DNA of 33,639 bases from Microbacterium hominis NBRC 15708 (GTDB taxonomy: Bacteria; Actinomycetota; Actinomycetes; Actinomycetales; Microbacteriaceae). The translations under genes were made by a program, and so were the position numbers. Shown here in pieces: positions 15,184 through 23,924 of the stretch. How positions within the stretch are numbered: the first letter of the stretch is position 1; every line of letters starts with the position of its first letter. Where the stretch lies: positions 1 to 33,639 of the forward strand of contig NZ_BCWI01000026.1 in assembly GCF_001592125.1 (NCBI RefSeq), read 5' to 3'. Below the pieces are notes generated by a model. It was not told where the DNA came from. It ran no database searches and worked only from the letters and a program-made list of their open reading frames with translations.

Positions 15184-17976
15184 TCAGGCGGTCGGCGTCG
15201 TCGCCGCGCGGACGGCGGCGTCCACGGCGGCGAGGACCCGGGGCGGGGTGAACATCAGGGCGGTCGCGAGCGGGCGCCCGGCCGTCCAGGTCGTCTCGGC
15301 GCGCACGGTGGCGACGCGCTCGGGCGCGGCGGCGGCGAGTGCCTCGAGGAGGGCGGCGTAGGCGCGGGGGTCGTCGATCACGGCGGCGAGGTCCGCGTCG
15401 AGCCCGGGCAGCGGAGGACGGGGCGCCGGCGGAGCCGCCTCGACGCGCCACTCGTGCGTGCCGGGGCCGACCGTGGTGCGCAGCCCCGGAAGGTCGACCT
15501 CGGCATCCGTGTTGGCCGGCACCGTCGCGGTGACGACGATCGTCCCGCCCTCGCGGCGCCACGCGACGGCGGCCTCGCCGTAGGGGGTGAGGTGGCGCGC
15601 CGACGCGTGGTCGAGCGACGCGAGGGGGCGGGGTGCGACGCGCAGGCGGCGATAGCCGGGGGATGCCGGGCCGAGCCCCGCCACGGTGCGATGCAGCCAG
15701 TCCGCGACGGCTCCGAGCGCGTAGTGGTTGAACGAGGTCATCTCGCCCGGGTTGACCGTGCCGTCGGGAAGCAGCGAGTCCCACCGCTCCCAGACCGTCG
15801 TGGCGCCCTGCGTGATCGGGTACAGCCACGACGGGCAGTCGGTCTGCGTGAGCAGACGCTCGGCGGCGTCGAGGTGGCCGGTCGCGGTGAGGGCGTCGGC
15901 GACGAGCGGCGTGCCGACGAAGCCGGTGCCGATGCGGTAGCCCCCCTCCCGGACGAGGGCCGCGAGCCGTGCGCCCAGCGCCGCGCGCAGGTCGTCCCCC
16001 TCGACCAGATCGAACTGCAGCGCGAGCGCGTACGCCGTGGGCGCGTCGCTCATCATGCGGCCGGCGGGGGTGACGTACTCGGCGGCGAAGGCGGCGCGCG
16101 AGCGGGCGGCGAGGGCCCCGTAGCGCGCGGCATCCGCCTCGTGCCCGAGCAGGGCCGCGGCGTCGGCGACCTGCTGCAGCGAGCGGGCGAGATAGGCGGT
16201 GGCGACGATGTCGACGTCGACCTTCGCCTGGCCCGGCTTGTCGGGCGGGGCGGCGGGGTCGAGCCAGTCGCCCAGCTGCATGCGTCCCGCCCAGAGACCA
16301 CCGTCGCCCGCGTCGCGCAGCACCGCCTCGACCCACGCGCGCATGCTCGGATACTGCGCGGCGAGGACCTCGCGGTCGCCGAAACGCTCCCACAGGACGG
16401 TCGGCACCACGGTGGCCGCGTCTCCCCACGCGGCGGTGGGCCCGCCCCCGGCGAACGCCGGCAGCGCCGAGGGTACCACGAGGGGGACGACCCCGTCGGC
16501 GCGGGCCTGCTCGTGGGCGAGGTCGCGCAGCCACGACGCGAGGAAGCCCGCACAGTCGTAGAGGAACGTCGCGGTCGGCGCGAACACCTGGATGTCGCCC
16601 GTCCAGCCCAGACGCTCGTCGCGCTGCGGGCAGTCCGTCGGGATCGAGAGGAAGTTGCCCCGCATGCCCCACCGCACGTTCTCGTGGAGCTTGTCGACGA
16701 GGGGGTCGGATGCCGTGAACCAGCCGGTACGCGTGAGATCGGTGTGCAGGACGATCGCCTCGACGTCCTCCGGGGCGACGTCGAGGCCCGTGATCTCCGC
16801 GTAGCGGAAGCCGTAGAAGCTGAAGCGCGACTCGAGGACGTCGTCGCCGCCGGACAGCTCGAAGGTGGCCGTCGCGGCGGCGTTTCGCAGGGGGCGGAGG
16901 GCGAGCTCGCCGTCCTCGAGCACCTCGGCGTGACGCACGACCACGCGCGTGCCCGCCGCCCCGCGCACGCGCAGGCGCAGGCGGCCGACGAGGTTCTGAC
17001 CGAAGTCGAGGATCGTGCCGCCCGAGGCGCTCGTGACGACGGCGGCGACGGGCAGCGCCTCGATCCGCCGCACGGGCGGGGCGATGCGCGGCTCGGGCAC
17101 CGGGACCCGGTCGTAGCCCGGCCGCGCCGCGGGGCCGACGCGGGCCGGGCTCCAGGATGCGCCGGCGGCGTCGCGGCGCAGGTCCTGGTGTTCGCCGGCG
17201 TAGATCCCACTGTCCACGACCGGTCCGTCCCCGCTCGCCTCCCACCCGGGGCCCGTGGCGGCCACCGTGGCGACCGTCCCGTCGGCGTAGGTCACGCGCA
17301 GCTGCGCGAGCAGCGACGGCTGGTCGCCGTAGAGGCGGTCGGTGAAGGTGAAGAACCCGTAGCGCTCGGTGTACCAGGCGCCGGCGATGGTGGCCGACAG
17401 CTCGTTGGGGCCGGGGTGCACGAGCGCCGTGACGTCGACCGTCTCCAGGACCAGGCGGTCGCGGTAGGCGCTCCAGCCGGGGGAGAGGACGTCCGCCGTG
17501 ACGGGGGCGCCGTTGACGGCGGGCTCGCCGACGCCGAGCGCGGTCCAGAACAGGAGCGCGCGGGTGACGGGGCGATCGAGCGTGAACCTCGTGCGGACCT
17601 CGGCGGGCTGCGCCGCACGCGCGGGCTCGGCGAGGCCGATGGGCAGCGCGACCCACTCGCCGTCGGCGAGGAAGCCCGCCTCCACCTCGCGCGGTGCGCT
17701 CCAGGGCGTGGACCGGCCGTCCGTGCTGTGGGCGCGCACCCGCACCGAGCGCCGTTCACCGGCGGTGAGCGGGGCGAACGGCCACGCCACGAGGGCGCTC
17801 TCGTCGCCGGTGAGCGTGACCTGCTGCGCTCCGTCGGACAGCTCCGCCGACGCCTGCCGCCAGCCGGTGACGTCCCCGCCGACGACCCAGCTCAGCCGCG
17901 GACGCGCGGTCGGGACGAAGGCGGTGTCGTCGCGCACCTCGGCGCGCAGGCTCTCGATCACGGTGCTCACGGTCAC
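15184..17976 (-). CDS. GH78 alpha-L-rhamnosidase
   Basis: 930 aa cytoplasmic enzyme with the standard GH78 layout: N-terminal Fn3-like and carbohydrate-binding beta domains, an (alpha/alpha)6 barrel, and a C-terminal beta domain. The catalytic region DCPQRDERLGWTGDIQ lies near residues 448-463, QLGDWLDP further on, and TTVWERWDSLLPDG with FNHYALGAVADWLH near 720-745. It removes terminal alpha-L-rhamnose, for example from flavonoid glycosides, saponins or pectic side chains. The GTG at 17974-17976 overlaps the esterase stop codon (GTGA); a second in-frame GTG is 6 bases later. An extra helical segment follows the catalytic fold. No rhamnose catabolic genes are in the window. Confidence 0.9.
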   Translation of the reverse strand: MTVSTVIESLRAEVRDDTAFVPTARPRLSWVVGGDVTGWRQASAELSDGAQQVTLTGDESALVAWPFAPLTAGERRSVRVRAHSTDGRSTPWSAPREVEAGFLADGEWVALPIGLAEPARAAQPAEVRTRFTLDRPVTRALLFWTALGVGEPAVNGAPVTADVLSPGWSAYRDRLVLETVDVTALVHPGPNELSATIAGAWYTERYGFFTFTDRLYGDQPSLLAQLRVTYADGTVATVAATGPGWEASGDGPVVDSGIYAGEHQDLRRDAAGASWSPARVGPAARPGYDRVPVPEPRIAPPVRRIEALPVAAVVTSASGGTILDFGQNLVGRLRLRVRGAAGTRVVVRHAEVLEDGELALRPLRNAAATATFELSGGDDVLESRFSFYGFRYAEITGLDVAPEDVEAIVLHTDLTRTGWFTASDPLVDKLHENVRWGMRGNFLSIPTDCPQRDERLGWTGDIQVFAPTATFLYDCAGFLASWLRDLAHEQARADGVVPLVVPSALPAFAGGGPTAAWGDAATVVPTVLWERFGDREVLAAQYPSMRAWVEAVLRDAGDGGLWAGRMQLGDWLDPAAPPDKPGQAKVDVDIVATAYLARSLQQVADAAALLGHEADAARYGALAARSRAAFAAEYVTPAGRMMSDAPTAYALALQFDLVEGDDLRAALGARLAALVREGGYRIGTGFVGTPLVADALTATGHLDAAERLLTQTDCPSWLYPITQGATTVWERWDSLLPDGTVNPGEMTSFNHYALGAVADWLHRTVAGLGPASPGYRRLRVAPRPLASLDHASARHLTPYGEAAVAWRREGGTIVVTATVPANTDAEVDLPGLRTTVGPGTHEWRVEAAPPAPRPPLPGLDADLAAVIDDPRAYAALLEALAAAAPERVATVRAETTWTAGRPLATALMFTPPRVLAAVDAAVRAATTPTA

Positions 17977-19115
17977 GCTCCGAGCAGGGTGCCGAGCTCG
18001 CGCGCGAGCGACACGGCCCGAGGGTCGGCGCCGCCCGGCCACGGGCCGCGCACGATCGTCCAGGCGAAGGTGACGCCGGTGTCGGGGTCGGCGCACGCCA
18101 GCGCCCCCGCCGCGCCGTCGTGGCCGAAGGCCCGGGGGCCGCCGAAGGCGAGCTGCTGGGACGGCTTCTGGAAGACGATCGCGTGGGCGCGGTCGTGCTG
18201 GTGCAGCACCTCGTCGTAGCCGCGGACCTGCTGCTGGCCGATCTGCTCGACCGTGTCGGACGAGAGGAACGGGGCGGCGCCGTCGACGCCGGTGACCGCG
18301 GCGGCGAACAGGCGCGCGAGCCCGCGGGCCGTCCCCGTCCCGGCGGTCGCGGCGTGGCCGTACCGGTAGTTGCGCGGCGAGTTGGTGTGGTCGATGTCCC
18401 GGCTGAGGGGTCCGAACACCACGGGCCCCAAGGCGGAGAACTGCGGGGTCGCCGTGGCCGACGCGGGACGCACCATCGGCTTGAGCGGCGTGAAGCGGTG
18501 CTCCTCGTCGGCCGGCAGGCCCAGGTGGAAGTCGATCCCGTGGGGGGCACGGATCTCGCGCTCGTAGAACTCGTGCAGCGTCCGGCCCGTCACCCGGTGC
18601 ACGAGCTCGTCGCCGAGGCTGCCGATCGTGATCGCGTGGTAGCCGAACGCGCTCCCCGGTCGCCAGAAGGGTCGCGTGTCGGCGAGACGGGCGGCCGCGG
18701 CGTGATGGTCCCACAGCTCCTCCCACGTCAGCGGCGTGCTCGCCTGGGGGAGCCCGGCCTGGTGGGAGAGCAGTTCGCGGACGGTGACGGCATCCTTGCC
18801 CTTCGCGGCGAACTCGGGCCAGTAGTGGGCCACGCGTTCGTCGAGGTCGATGAGGCCGCGCTCGAGGAGGAGCCCGATCGAGAGCCCGATCGTGTTCTTG
18901 GTGACCGAGAAGGGGATGAGCATCGAGTCGGCGCGGATGTCGGGACCGCCCCAGGCGTCGAGCACCGGGGTGCCCCGGTGGAACGCGGCGACCTGGAACG
19001 ACAGGCCGTCGTCCTCGCGGAGGTATCCGTCGAGGCGTTCGACGACGGCCGCGAGCCGCTCATCGGCTGCGCCCTGCAGCAGGCTCGCCTCGACGGCGGG
19101 CATCGGCGCGCTCAC
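17973..19115 (-). CDS. Beta-lactamase-fold serine hydrolase, probable esterase
   Basis: 380 aa member of the class C beta-lactamase/EstB-like family. The nucleophile motif SVTK is at 70-73, the second-site Tyr159 is in FGYHAIT, and a C-terminal FGHDGAAG stands in for the KTG-type motif. There is no signal peptide, so antibiotic resistance is unlikely. It sits between the GH3 and GH78 genes, with GTGA overlaps at both ends. A role removing acyl groups (acetyl, malonyl or aromatic acyl) from an imported glycoside fits the position but is inference. Confidence 0.85.
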   Translation of the reverse strand: MSAPMPAVEASLLQGAADERLAAVVERLDGYLREDDGLSFQVAAFHRGTPVLDAWGGPDIRADSMLIPFSVTKNTIGLSIGLLLERGLIDLDERVAHYWPEFAAKGKDAVTVRELLSHQAGLPQASTPLTWEELWDHHAAAARLADTRPFWRPGSAFGYHAITIGSLGDELVHRVTGRTLHEFYEREIRAPHGIDFHLGLPADEEHRFTPLKPMVRPASATATPQFSALGPVVFGPLSRDIDHTNSPRNYRYGHAATAGTGTARGLARLFAAAVTGVDGAAPFLSSDTVEQIGQQQVRGYDEVLHQHDRAHAIVFQKPSQQLAFGGPRAFGHDGAAGALACADPDTGVTFAWTIVRGPWPGGADPRAVSLARELGTLLGA

Positions 19116-21535
19116 GCGGTCACCGTCCACGATGCCGCGAGCGGCAGATCGACGACCGAGGCGCCGACACGCAGCATGTACGTGCCGGGCTCGACGCGCC
19201 ACCCGCCGCCGTCCCAATACGCGAGTCGCCGGTCGGGGAGCGGAACGGAGACGGTGCCCGTCTCTCCCGGCGACAGCTCGACGGCGGCGAAGCCGACCAG
19301 CCAGCGCTCGGGACGCTCCACCGCCGAAGCGGCGCGCTCGGCGTACACCTGGACGACCTGCTTCCCGGTGCGCGCACCCGTGTTGGTCAGCGTCACCGCG
19401 ACCGCGTCGCCGTCGCGCTGCGCGTCGTCCCACGACCAGGTCGTGTAGCCGAGACCGTGGCCGAAGGGGAAGGCGGGTGCGGCGGCCTCCTTGAGCCAGG
19501 CGCGGTAGCCGATGTGGATGCCCTCGCGGTAGCGCAGCACGCCGTCCTGCGGGGTGACGTCGACCACGGGGACGTCGGCGAGCGTCGCGGGCCAGGTGGT
19601 CGGCAGGCGGCCGCCGGGTTCGCGGGCGCCGGTCAGCACGTCGGCGATCGCGTGGCCGAACTCCTGGCCGCCGAAGTAGCCCTGCACGACGGCCGACACC
19701 TCCTGCGCCCAGGGGAGCGCGACCGGCGAGCCGGCGTTGACGACGACGATCGTGGGCGTGCCCGTCGCCGCGACGGCGCGCACGAGCGCGTCCTGCGCGC
19801 CCGGAAGGTCCAGGCTCTCGCGGTCGTAGCCCTCCGACTCGACGCGGGAGGTGGTGCCGACGACCACGACGGCGACGTCGGCGGATGCCGCGGCGGCCAC
19901 GGCCCGGGCGACGAGCTCGGCGTCGGGGGTGGGCGTGGGCGCGATGCCGACGGTGGCGCTGAGCGCGCCGGCGAGGGCGCCCTGCGGGTCGCACGTGAAC
20001 TCGACGCGGATGTCGCGGGGCGCGCCCGCGGTGACGGCGACCGTCGTCGTGAGCGACGGCGGGTTGAGGAAGGCGGCGCCGAGGTCGGTGCCCTCGATGA
20101 CCGGGCTGTCGTCGAGGACGAGCTCGCCGTCGACGAAGAGGCGGCCGGGGTTCGCGCCCGCGAACCCGAGCTCGATCGCGCCCGTCTCGGCGGGGGTGAA
20201 GCGGGTCTCGAACACGACCGTGCGGCTCGCGGCGATGGGCGCGTCGCCGCCGAACCACACGAGCGCCGTCGAGCGGCGGTCCTCGGCGAACAGCTCCGTG
20301 CCGGCGTCGTCCAGGAAACGCACCCGCAGACCGGGCTCGCCGGTGACGGGGTTCTGCAGCTGGGCCAGCGGGATCTCGACCACGCCGTCTTGCACGAGGG
20401 CGCCGAGCTCGTAGGAGACCTCGACGCCGGGAAGCGCCGCGCGCAGACCCTCCAACGGTGAGACGACGTGCGCGGGGACGACGGTGGCGCTGCCGCCGCC
20501 CTGCGTGCGGGCGTCACGGGCGTTCTGGCCGATGACGGCGACCGATCCGAGGGATGCCGCCTCCAGCGGCAGCGTGCCGTCGTTGCGCAGCAGCACGGTG
20601 CCGGCCACGGCCGCGTCGCGGGCGAAGGCGGGGCCGTCGATCGCGGGCACCGCGGCGCGGCCGGCCGGGCCGGCGTCTCCGAGGGCGCCGACGCGCTCGG
20701 CGAGCAGGAGCAGGCGCAGCACCTTGCGGTCGAGGTCCTCCTCGGCGACGCGACCGTCGCGGACGGCGGCGACCAGGTCGGCCCACGCGGGGGCGGGCCC
20801 GGGCATCGCGAGGTCCTGCGCGGCCGCGACGGCGTCGAGCGAGCGCACCGCCGTCCAGTCGCTGATCACGACGCCGTCGAAGCCCCATTCGCTGTTCAGC
20901 GGGGTCTCGAGCAGATCGTTCTCGGTCATCGTGACGCCGTCGACCGCGTTGTACGCGCTCATGATGCTCCAGGCGTGCGCCTCGGTCACGGCGCGCTCGA
21001 ACGGGGCGAGGTACAGCTCGCGCAGTGCGCGGTCCTCGACCTCGACATCGACCGTGAAACGGTCCGTCTCCGAGTCGTTGGCGACGTAGTGCTTCGGGCA
21101 GGCGGCCACGCCGTTGTCCTGCAGGCCGGCGACGTAGGCGGCCGCCAGCGCGCCGGAGAGTTCCGGATCCTCGCTGAAGCACTCGAAGTGGCGGCCGCCG
21201 AGGGGACTGCGGTGCAGGTTGATGGTGGGGCCGAGGACGACGTCGACATCCTTCGCGCGGGCCTCCGCCGCGGCGGCCGCGCCGTAGCGGTAGGCCAGAT
21301 CCACATCCCACGACGCGGCCAGCGCCGACCCGGAGGGCAGGTTCAGCGACGGCTCGCGCTCGTCCCAGCGCGGCCCGCGCACGCCGGCGGGACCGTCCGA
21401 CAGGGTCATCGCCCGCAGCCCGATCTCGGGCAGCGGCACCGTCGTCCAGAAGTCGGCGCCCTGGACGAGGGCGGCCTTCTGCTCGAGGGTGAGGGCCTCC
21501 AGCAGCGGGCGCAGGTGGTCGACGGGGGAGGTCAT
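19112..21535 (-). CDS. GH3 glycosidase with PA14 insert
   Basis: 807 aa intracellular GH3 enzyme. The N-terminal barrel carries LSDGPAGVRG, the nucleophile Asp226 (VVISDW) and the substrate-binding segment CPKHYVAND. The second domain is interrupted by a PA14-like beta module (RLFVDGELVLDDSP is typical), and a fibronectin-III-like domain closes the protein. PA14-containing GH3 enzymes are usually beta-glucosidases active on short oligosaccharides or aryl glucosides, though xylosidases and arabinosidases also occur. I chose the ATG at 21533-21535 because GGAAGGA lies 5 bases upstream; an ATG at 21569-21571 that overlaps the sulfatase stop codon (TGATG) lacks a ribosome site. Confidence 0.9.
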   Translation of the reverse strand: MTSPVDHLRPLLEALTLEQKAALVQGADFWTTVPLPEIGLRAMTLSDGPAGVRGPRWDEREPSLNLPSGSALAASWDVDLAYRYGAAAAAEARAKDVDVVLGPTINLHRSPLGGRHFECFSEDPELSGALAAAYVAGLQDNGVAACPKHYVANDSETDRFTVDVEVEDRALRELYLAPFERAVTEAHAWSIMSAYNAVDGVTMTENDLLETPLNSEWGFDGVVISDWTAVRSLDAVAAAQDLAMPGPAPAWADLVAAVRDGRVAEEDLDRKVLRLLLLAERVGALGDAGPAGRAAVPAIDGPAFARDAAVAGTVLLRNDGTLPLEAASLGSVAVIGQNARDARTQGGGSATVVPAHVVSPLEGLRAALPGVEVSYELGALVQDGVVEIPLAQLQNPVTGEPGLRVRFLDDAGTELFAEDRRSTALVWFGGDAPIAASRTVVFETRFTPAETGAIELGFAGANPGRLFVDGELVLDDSPVIEGTDLGAAFLNPPSLTTTVAVTAGAPRDIRVEFTCDPQGALAGALSATVGIAPTPTPDAELVARAVAAAASADVAVVVVGTTSRVESEGYDRESLDLPGAQDALVRAVAATGTPTIVVVNAGSPVALPWAQEVSAVVQGYFGGQEFGHAIADVLTGAREPGGRLPTTWPATLADVPVVDVTPQDGVLRYREGIHIGYRAWLKEAAAPAFPFGHGLGYTTWSWDDAQRDGDAVAVTLTNTGARTGKQVVQVYAERAASAVERPERWLVGFAAVELSPGETGTVSVPLPDRRLAYWDGGGWRVEPGTYMLRVGASVVDLPLAASWTVTA

Positions 21536-21570
21536 GGAGGTCCTTCCGGGGGTGGGTGTGGTCGCGGTCA

Positions 21571-23085
21571 TCAGGAGGATGCGCGGATCTGGCTGACGTA
21601 CTGCTCGACGCGCGCCAGCAGCTCGTGGTCGTACGGCCCCCAGTCGGGTCGGGGAGTGTCGGGGCCGGCATAGGGCAGGTCTCGATAGTGGTCCTGGTAC
21701 TCGCGAAGGGTCTGCTCGAGCTGGGCGCGCACCTCGACGTACGCGGGATCGTCGGCCACGTTGCGCAGCTCGGCTGGATCGGCGACGAGGTCGTACAGCT
21801 CCCATTCGGGCTCGAACTCGGCATCCGAGGCACCGGGCACGCCCATGCCCACCCCGTAGTAGTGGATGAGCTTGTGCGTCGCGGTACGGATGCCGTAGTG
21901 CGCGGGAGCGGCATGGATCGGGTCGTCGTGCTCCCAGTAGCGGTAGTACGCGGCCTCCGGCCAGTCCTCCACCTCTTCGCCGCGCAGCAGCGGGCGGAAG
22001 CTGCGGCCCTGCGAGGTGGGCAGGGCGGATGCCGCGTCGATCCCGCACACGTCCAGGAAGGTCGCGGCGAAATCGACGTTGGTGACGATGCCCGCGCAGC
22101 GGCTCGCGGCGGGGATCTCGGCCGGCCAGCGGATGAGCATCGGCATCTGCAGCGACTCGTCGAACATGAGTCGCTTGTCGAACCAGCCGTGATCGCCGAG
22201 GAAGAACCCCTGGTCGGAGGTGTAGACGACCATCGTGTTCTCGGCGAGGCCGCGCTCGGCGAGGTGGTCGAGCAGTCGGCCCACGTTGTCGTCGATGGAC
22301 TGCACGCACTGCAGATAATCGCGCATGTAGATCTGGTACTTCCAGCGCATGCGCGCCTCGCGGTTCTCGGGGCCGCGCAAATGCGCCGGCACCTCCTCCT
22401 TCAGGTCGTCCGCCCCCATGTCGTCGGCGATCGTCATACGCACGCCCTGCACGGCCTTGCTGCGCGTCGCGTGGTCGTCGAAGAACGTGTCGGGCTCGGG
22501 GATCGTGCCGTCCGCGTAGAGGTGGTGGTGCTTCTCGTCCGGAACCCACGGCCGGTGCGGCGCCTTGTGGTGGACCATCATGCAGAACGGTTCATCACCC
22601 CTCGTGGAGACCTCGTCGATCCAGTCGATCGCGAGGTCCGTGACGATGTCCGTCGCGTAGCCGGGGACCGGCCGGCTGCCGTTCTCATCGATCATCTCCG
22701 GGTCGACGTAGTCGCCCTGTCCGGGGAAGATCTTCCACGCGTCGAACCCGCGCGGCAGCGCGTTGCCGTGCTCGCCGAGATGCCATTTGCCGAACATCGC
22801 GGTGCGGTATCCGGCGCCGTGGAGCACATCGATGAACGTCGGCACCCGGTAGTCCATCTCGGTCCAGATCGAGGAGACGCCGTTGATGTGGCTGTAGGTG
22901 CCGGTCAGGATCGTGGCCCGGGACGGGCTGCAGATGGAGTTCGTGCAATAGACGGCATCCATGCGCACACCCTCCTGTGCCAAACGGTCCAGGTGCGGCG
23001 TCGCGTTGACCTTGCTGCCGTAGGCGGAGATCGCGTGGGCGGCGTGGTCGTCCGACATCACGAAGACGATGTTCGGGCGACTCAT
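21571..23085 (-). CDS. Type I sulfatase (formylglycine-dependent)
   Basis: 504 aa arylsulfatase-family protein. The CSPSR motif at 52-56 contains the Cys that becomes formylglycine, followed by ATILTGTYSH. Asp12/Asp13 near the N-terminus and SDQGFFLGDHGWFDK later supply metal ligands. It has no signal peptide, unlike most polysaccharide sulfatases, so it should act in the cytoplasm and needs the formylglycine-generating enzyme encoded elsewhere. The ATG overlaps the DppF-type stop codon by 4 bases (ATGA), tying it to the transporter. It implies that the imported substrate carries a sulfate ester. Carbohydrate sulfate is likelier than choline or phosphonate esters given the glycosidase neighbours. 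Confidence 0.9.
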   Translation of the reverse strand: MSRPNIVFVMSDDHAAHAISAYGSKVNATPHLDRLAQEGVRMDAVYCTNSICSPSRATILTGTYSHINGVSSIWTEMDYRVPTFIDVLHGAGYRTAMFGKWHLGEHGNALPRGFDAWKIFPGQGDYVDPEMIDENGSRPVPGYATDIVTDLAIDWIDEVSTRGDEPFCMMVHHKAPHRPWVPDEKHHHLYADGTIPEPDTFFDDHATRSKAVQGVRMTIADDMGADDLKEEVPAHLRGPENREARMRWKYQIYMRDYLQCVQSIDDNVGRLLDHLAERGLAENTMVVYTSDQGFFLGDHGWFDKRLMFDESLQMPMLIRWPAEIPAASRCAGIVTNVDFAATFLDVCGIDAASALPTSQGRSFRPLLRGEEVEDWPEAAYYRYWEHDDPIHAAPAHYGIRTATHKLIHYYGVGMGVPGASDAEFEPEWELYDLVADPAELRNVADDPAYVEVRAQLEQTLREYQDHYRDLPYAGPDTPRPDWGPYDHELLARVEQYVSQIRASS

Positions 23086-23924
23086 CGTGCGGCGGCCTCG
23101 GCCGCGAGCACCGCTCGTCGGGCGAGGCGGCGCTCCTCCTGCTTGTCGGGATCGGGCACGGGGGCCGCCATGAACAGCCGCTGCGTGTAGGGGTGCTGCG
23201 GCCGAGAGGTGACCTGGTCGCCGTCGCCGGCCTCGACGATCTCGCCCCGGTACATGACGGCCACGCGGTGGCTGACGTGACGGACGACGGCGAGGTCGTG
23301 GGTGACGAAGAGGTAGGCGACGCCCGTGCGCTCCTGGATCTCGATCAACAGGTCGAGCACGCGCGCCTGGGTCGACAGGTCCAGCGCCGACACGGGCTCG
23401 TCGCAGACGATGAGGCGAGGACTCAGCGCGAGGGCGCGGGCGATCGCGACGCGCTGGCGCTGGCCGCCCGAGAACTCACGCGGCAGGCGGCTGCGCGCAT
23501 CGCCGGGCAGGCCCACCTGATCCAGCAGCTCCCGCACGCGGGTCTTGGCCTCCGCCGAGCCGACGCCGGCGACCGTGAGGGGCTCCGTCAGGATCTGCTC
23601 GATGGTCATCGACGGGTTCAGCGACGAGTACGGGTCCTGGAAGACGACCTGGATCTGCGAGCTGAGGGCGCGGCGCTCCCGTCGCCCCAGGTGCGAGATG
23701 TCCTGGCCATCGAAGCGGATCGTCCCTGCCGTGACCGGCGCGAGCCCGAGCGCGGCGCGCCCCAGCGTCGTCTTCCCCGATCCGGACTCGTCGACCAGTC
23801 CCACCGTCTCGCCCGGCAGGATGTCGAGGGAGACGCCCTTCAACGCCCGGAACGGTTCGGCGCGGAAGCCCTTGCCGGGGTATTCGACGACGAGGTCGGT
23901 GACCTCCAGCAGCGGCGCGCTCAT
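23082..23924 (-). CDS. DppF/OppF-type ABC ATPase with altered Walker A motif
   Basis: 280 aa ATPase of the dipeptide/oligopeptide (PepT) ABC class, which in several bacteria also imports oligosaccharides. The signature FSGGQRQRVAIARAL, Walker B LIVCDEPVSALD and the switch-His segment FVTHDLAVV are intact, and the C-terminal HPYTQRLF is family-typical. The Walker A reads DESGSGKT (45-52), where the first residue is normally Gly (GESGSGKT); the codon is GAC where GGC would give Gly. It starts with an ATGA overlap after the permease-ATPase fusion and overlaps the sulfatase start in the same way. It should pair with the ATPase half of the fusion protein. Confidence 0.9.
   Translation of the reverse strand: MSAPLLEVTDLVVEYPGKGFRAEPFRALKGVSLDILPGETVGLVDESGSGKTTLGRAALGLAPVTAGTIRFDGQDISHLGRRERRALSSQIQVVFQDPYSSLNPSMTIEQILTEPLTVAGVGSAEAKTRVRELLDQVGLPGDARSRLPREFSGGQRQRVAIARALALSPRLIVCDEPVSALDLSTQARVLDLLIEIQERTGVAYLFVTHDLAVVRHVSHRVAVMYRGEIVEAGDGDQVTSRPQHPYTQRLFMAAPVPDPDKQEERRLARRAVLAAEAAAR

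Noticed and set aside
15082..18219. Very long plus-strand open frame opposite the rhamnosidase gene
   Set aside because: Its translation is Arg/Gly/Val-rich low-complexity text with no domain, and it lies antisense to a complete GH78 gene; high GC removes stop codons.
17973..19115. Antibiotic-resistance beta-lactamase
   Set aside because: No signal peptide, esterase-like motif spacing and a position between glycosidase genes.
21536..21571. Earlier ATG for the GH3 gene overlapping the sulfatase stop codon
   Set aside because: It has no ribosome-binding site, while the later ATG has a good one and starts directly at the usual GH3 N-terminus.
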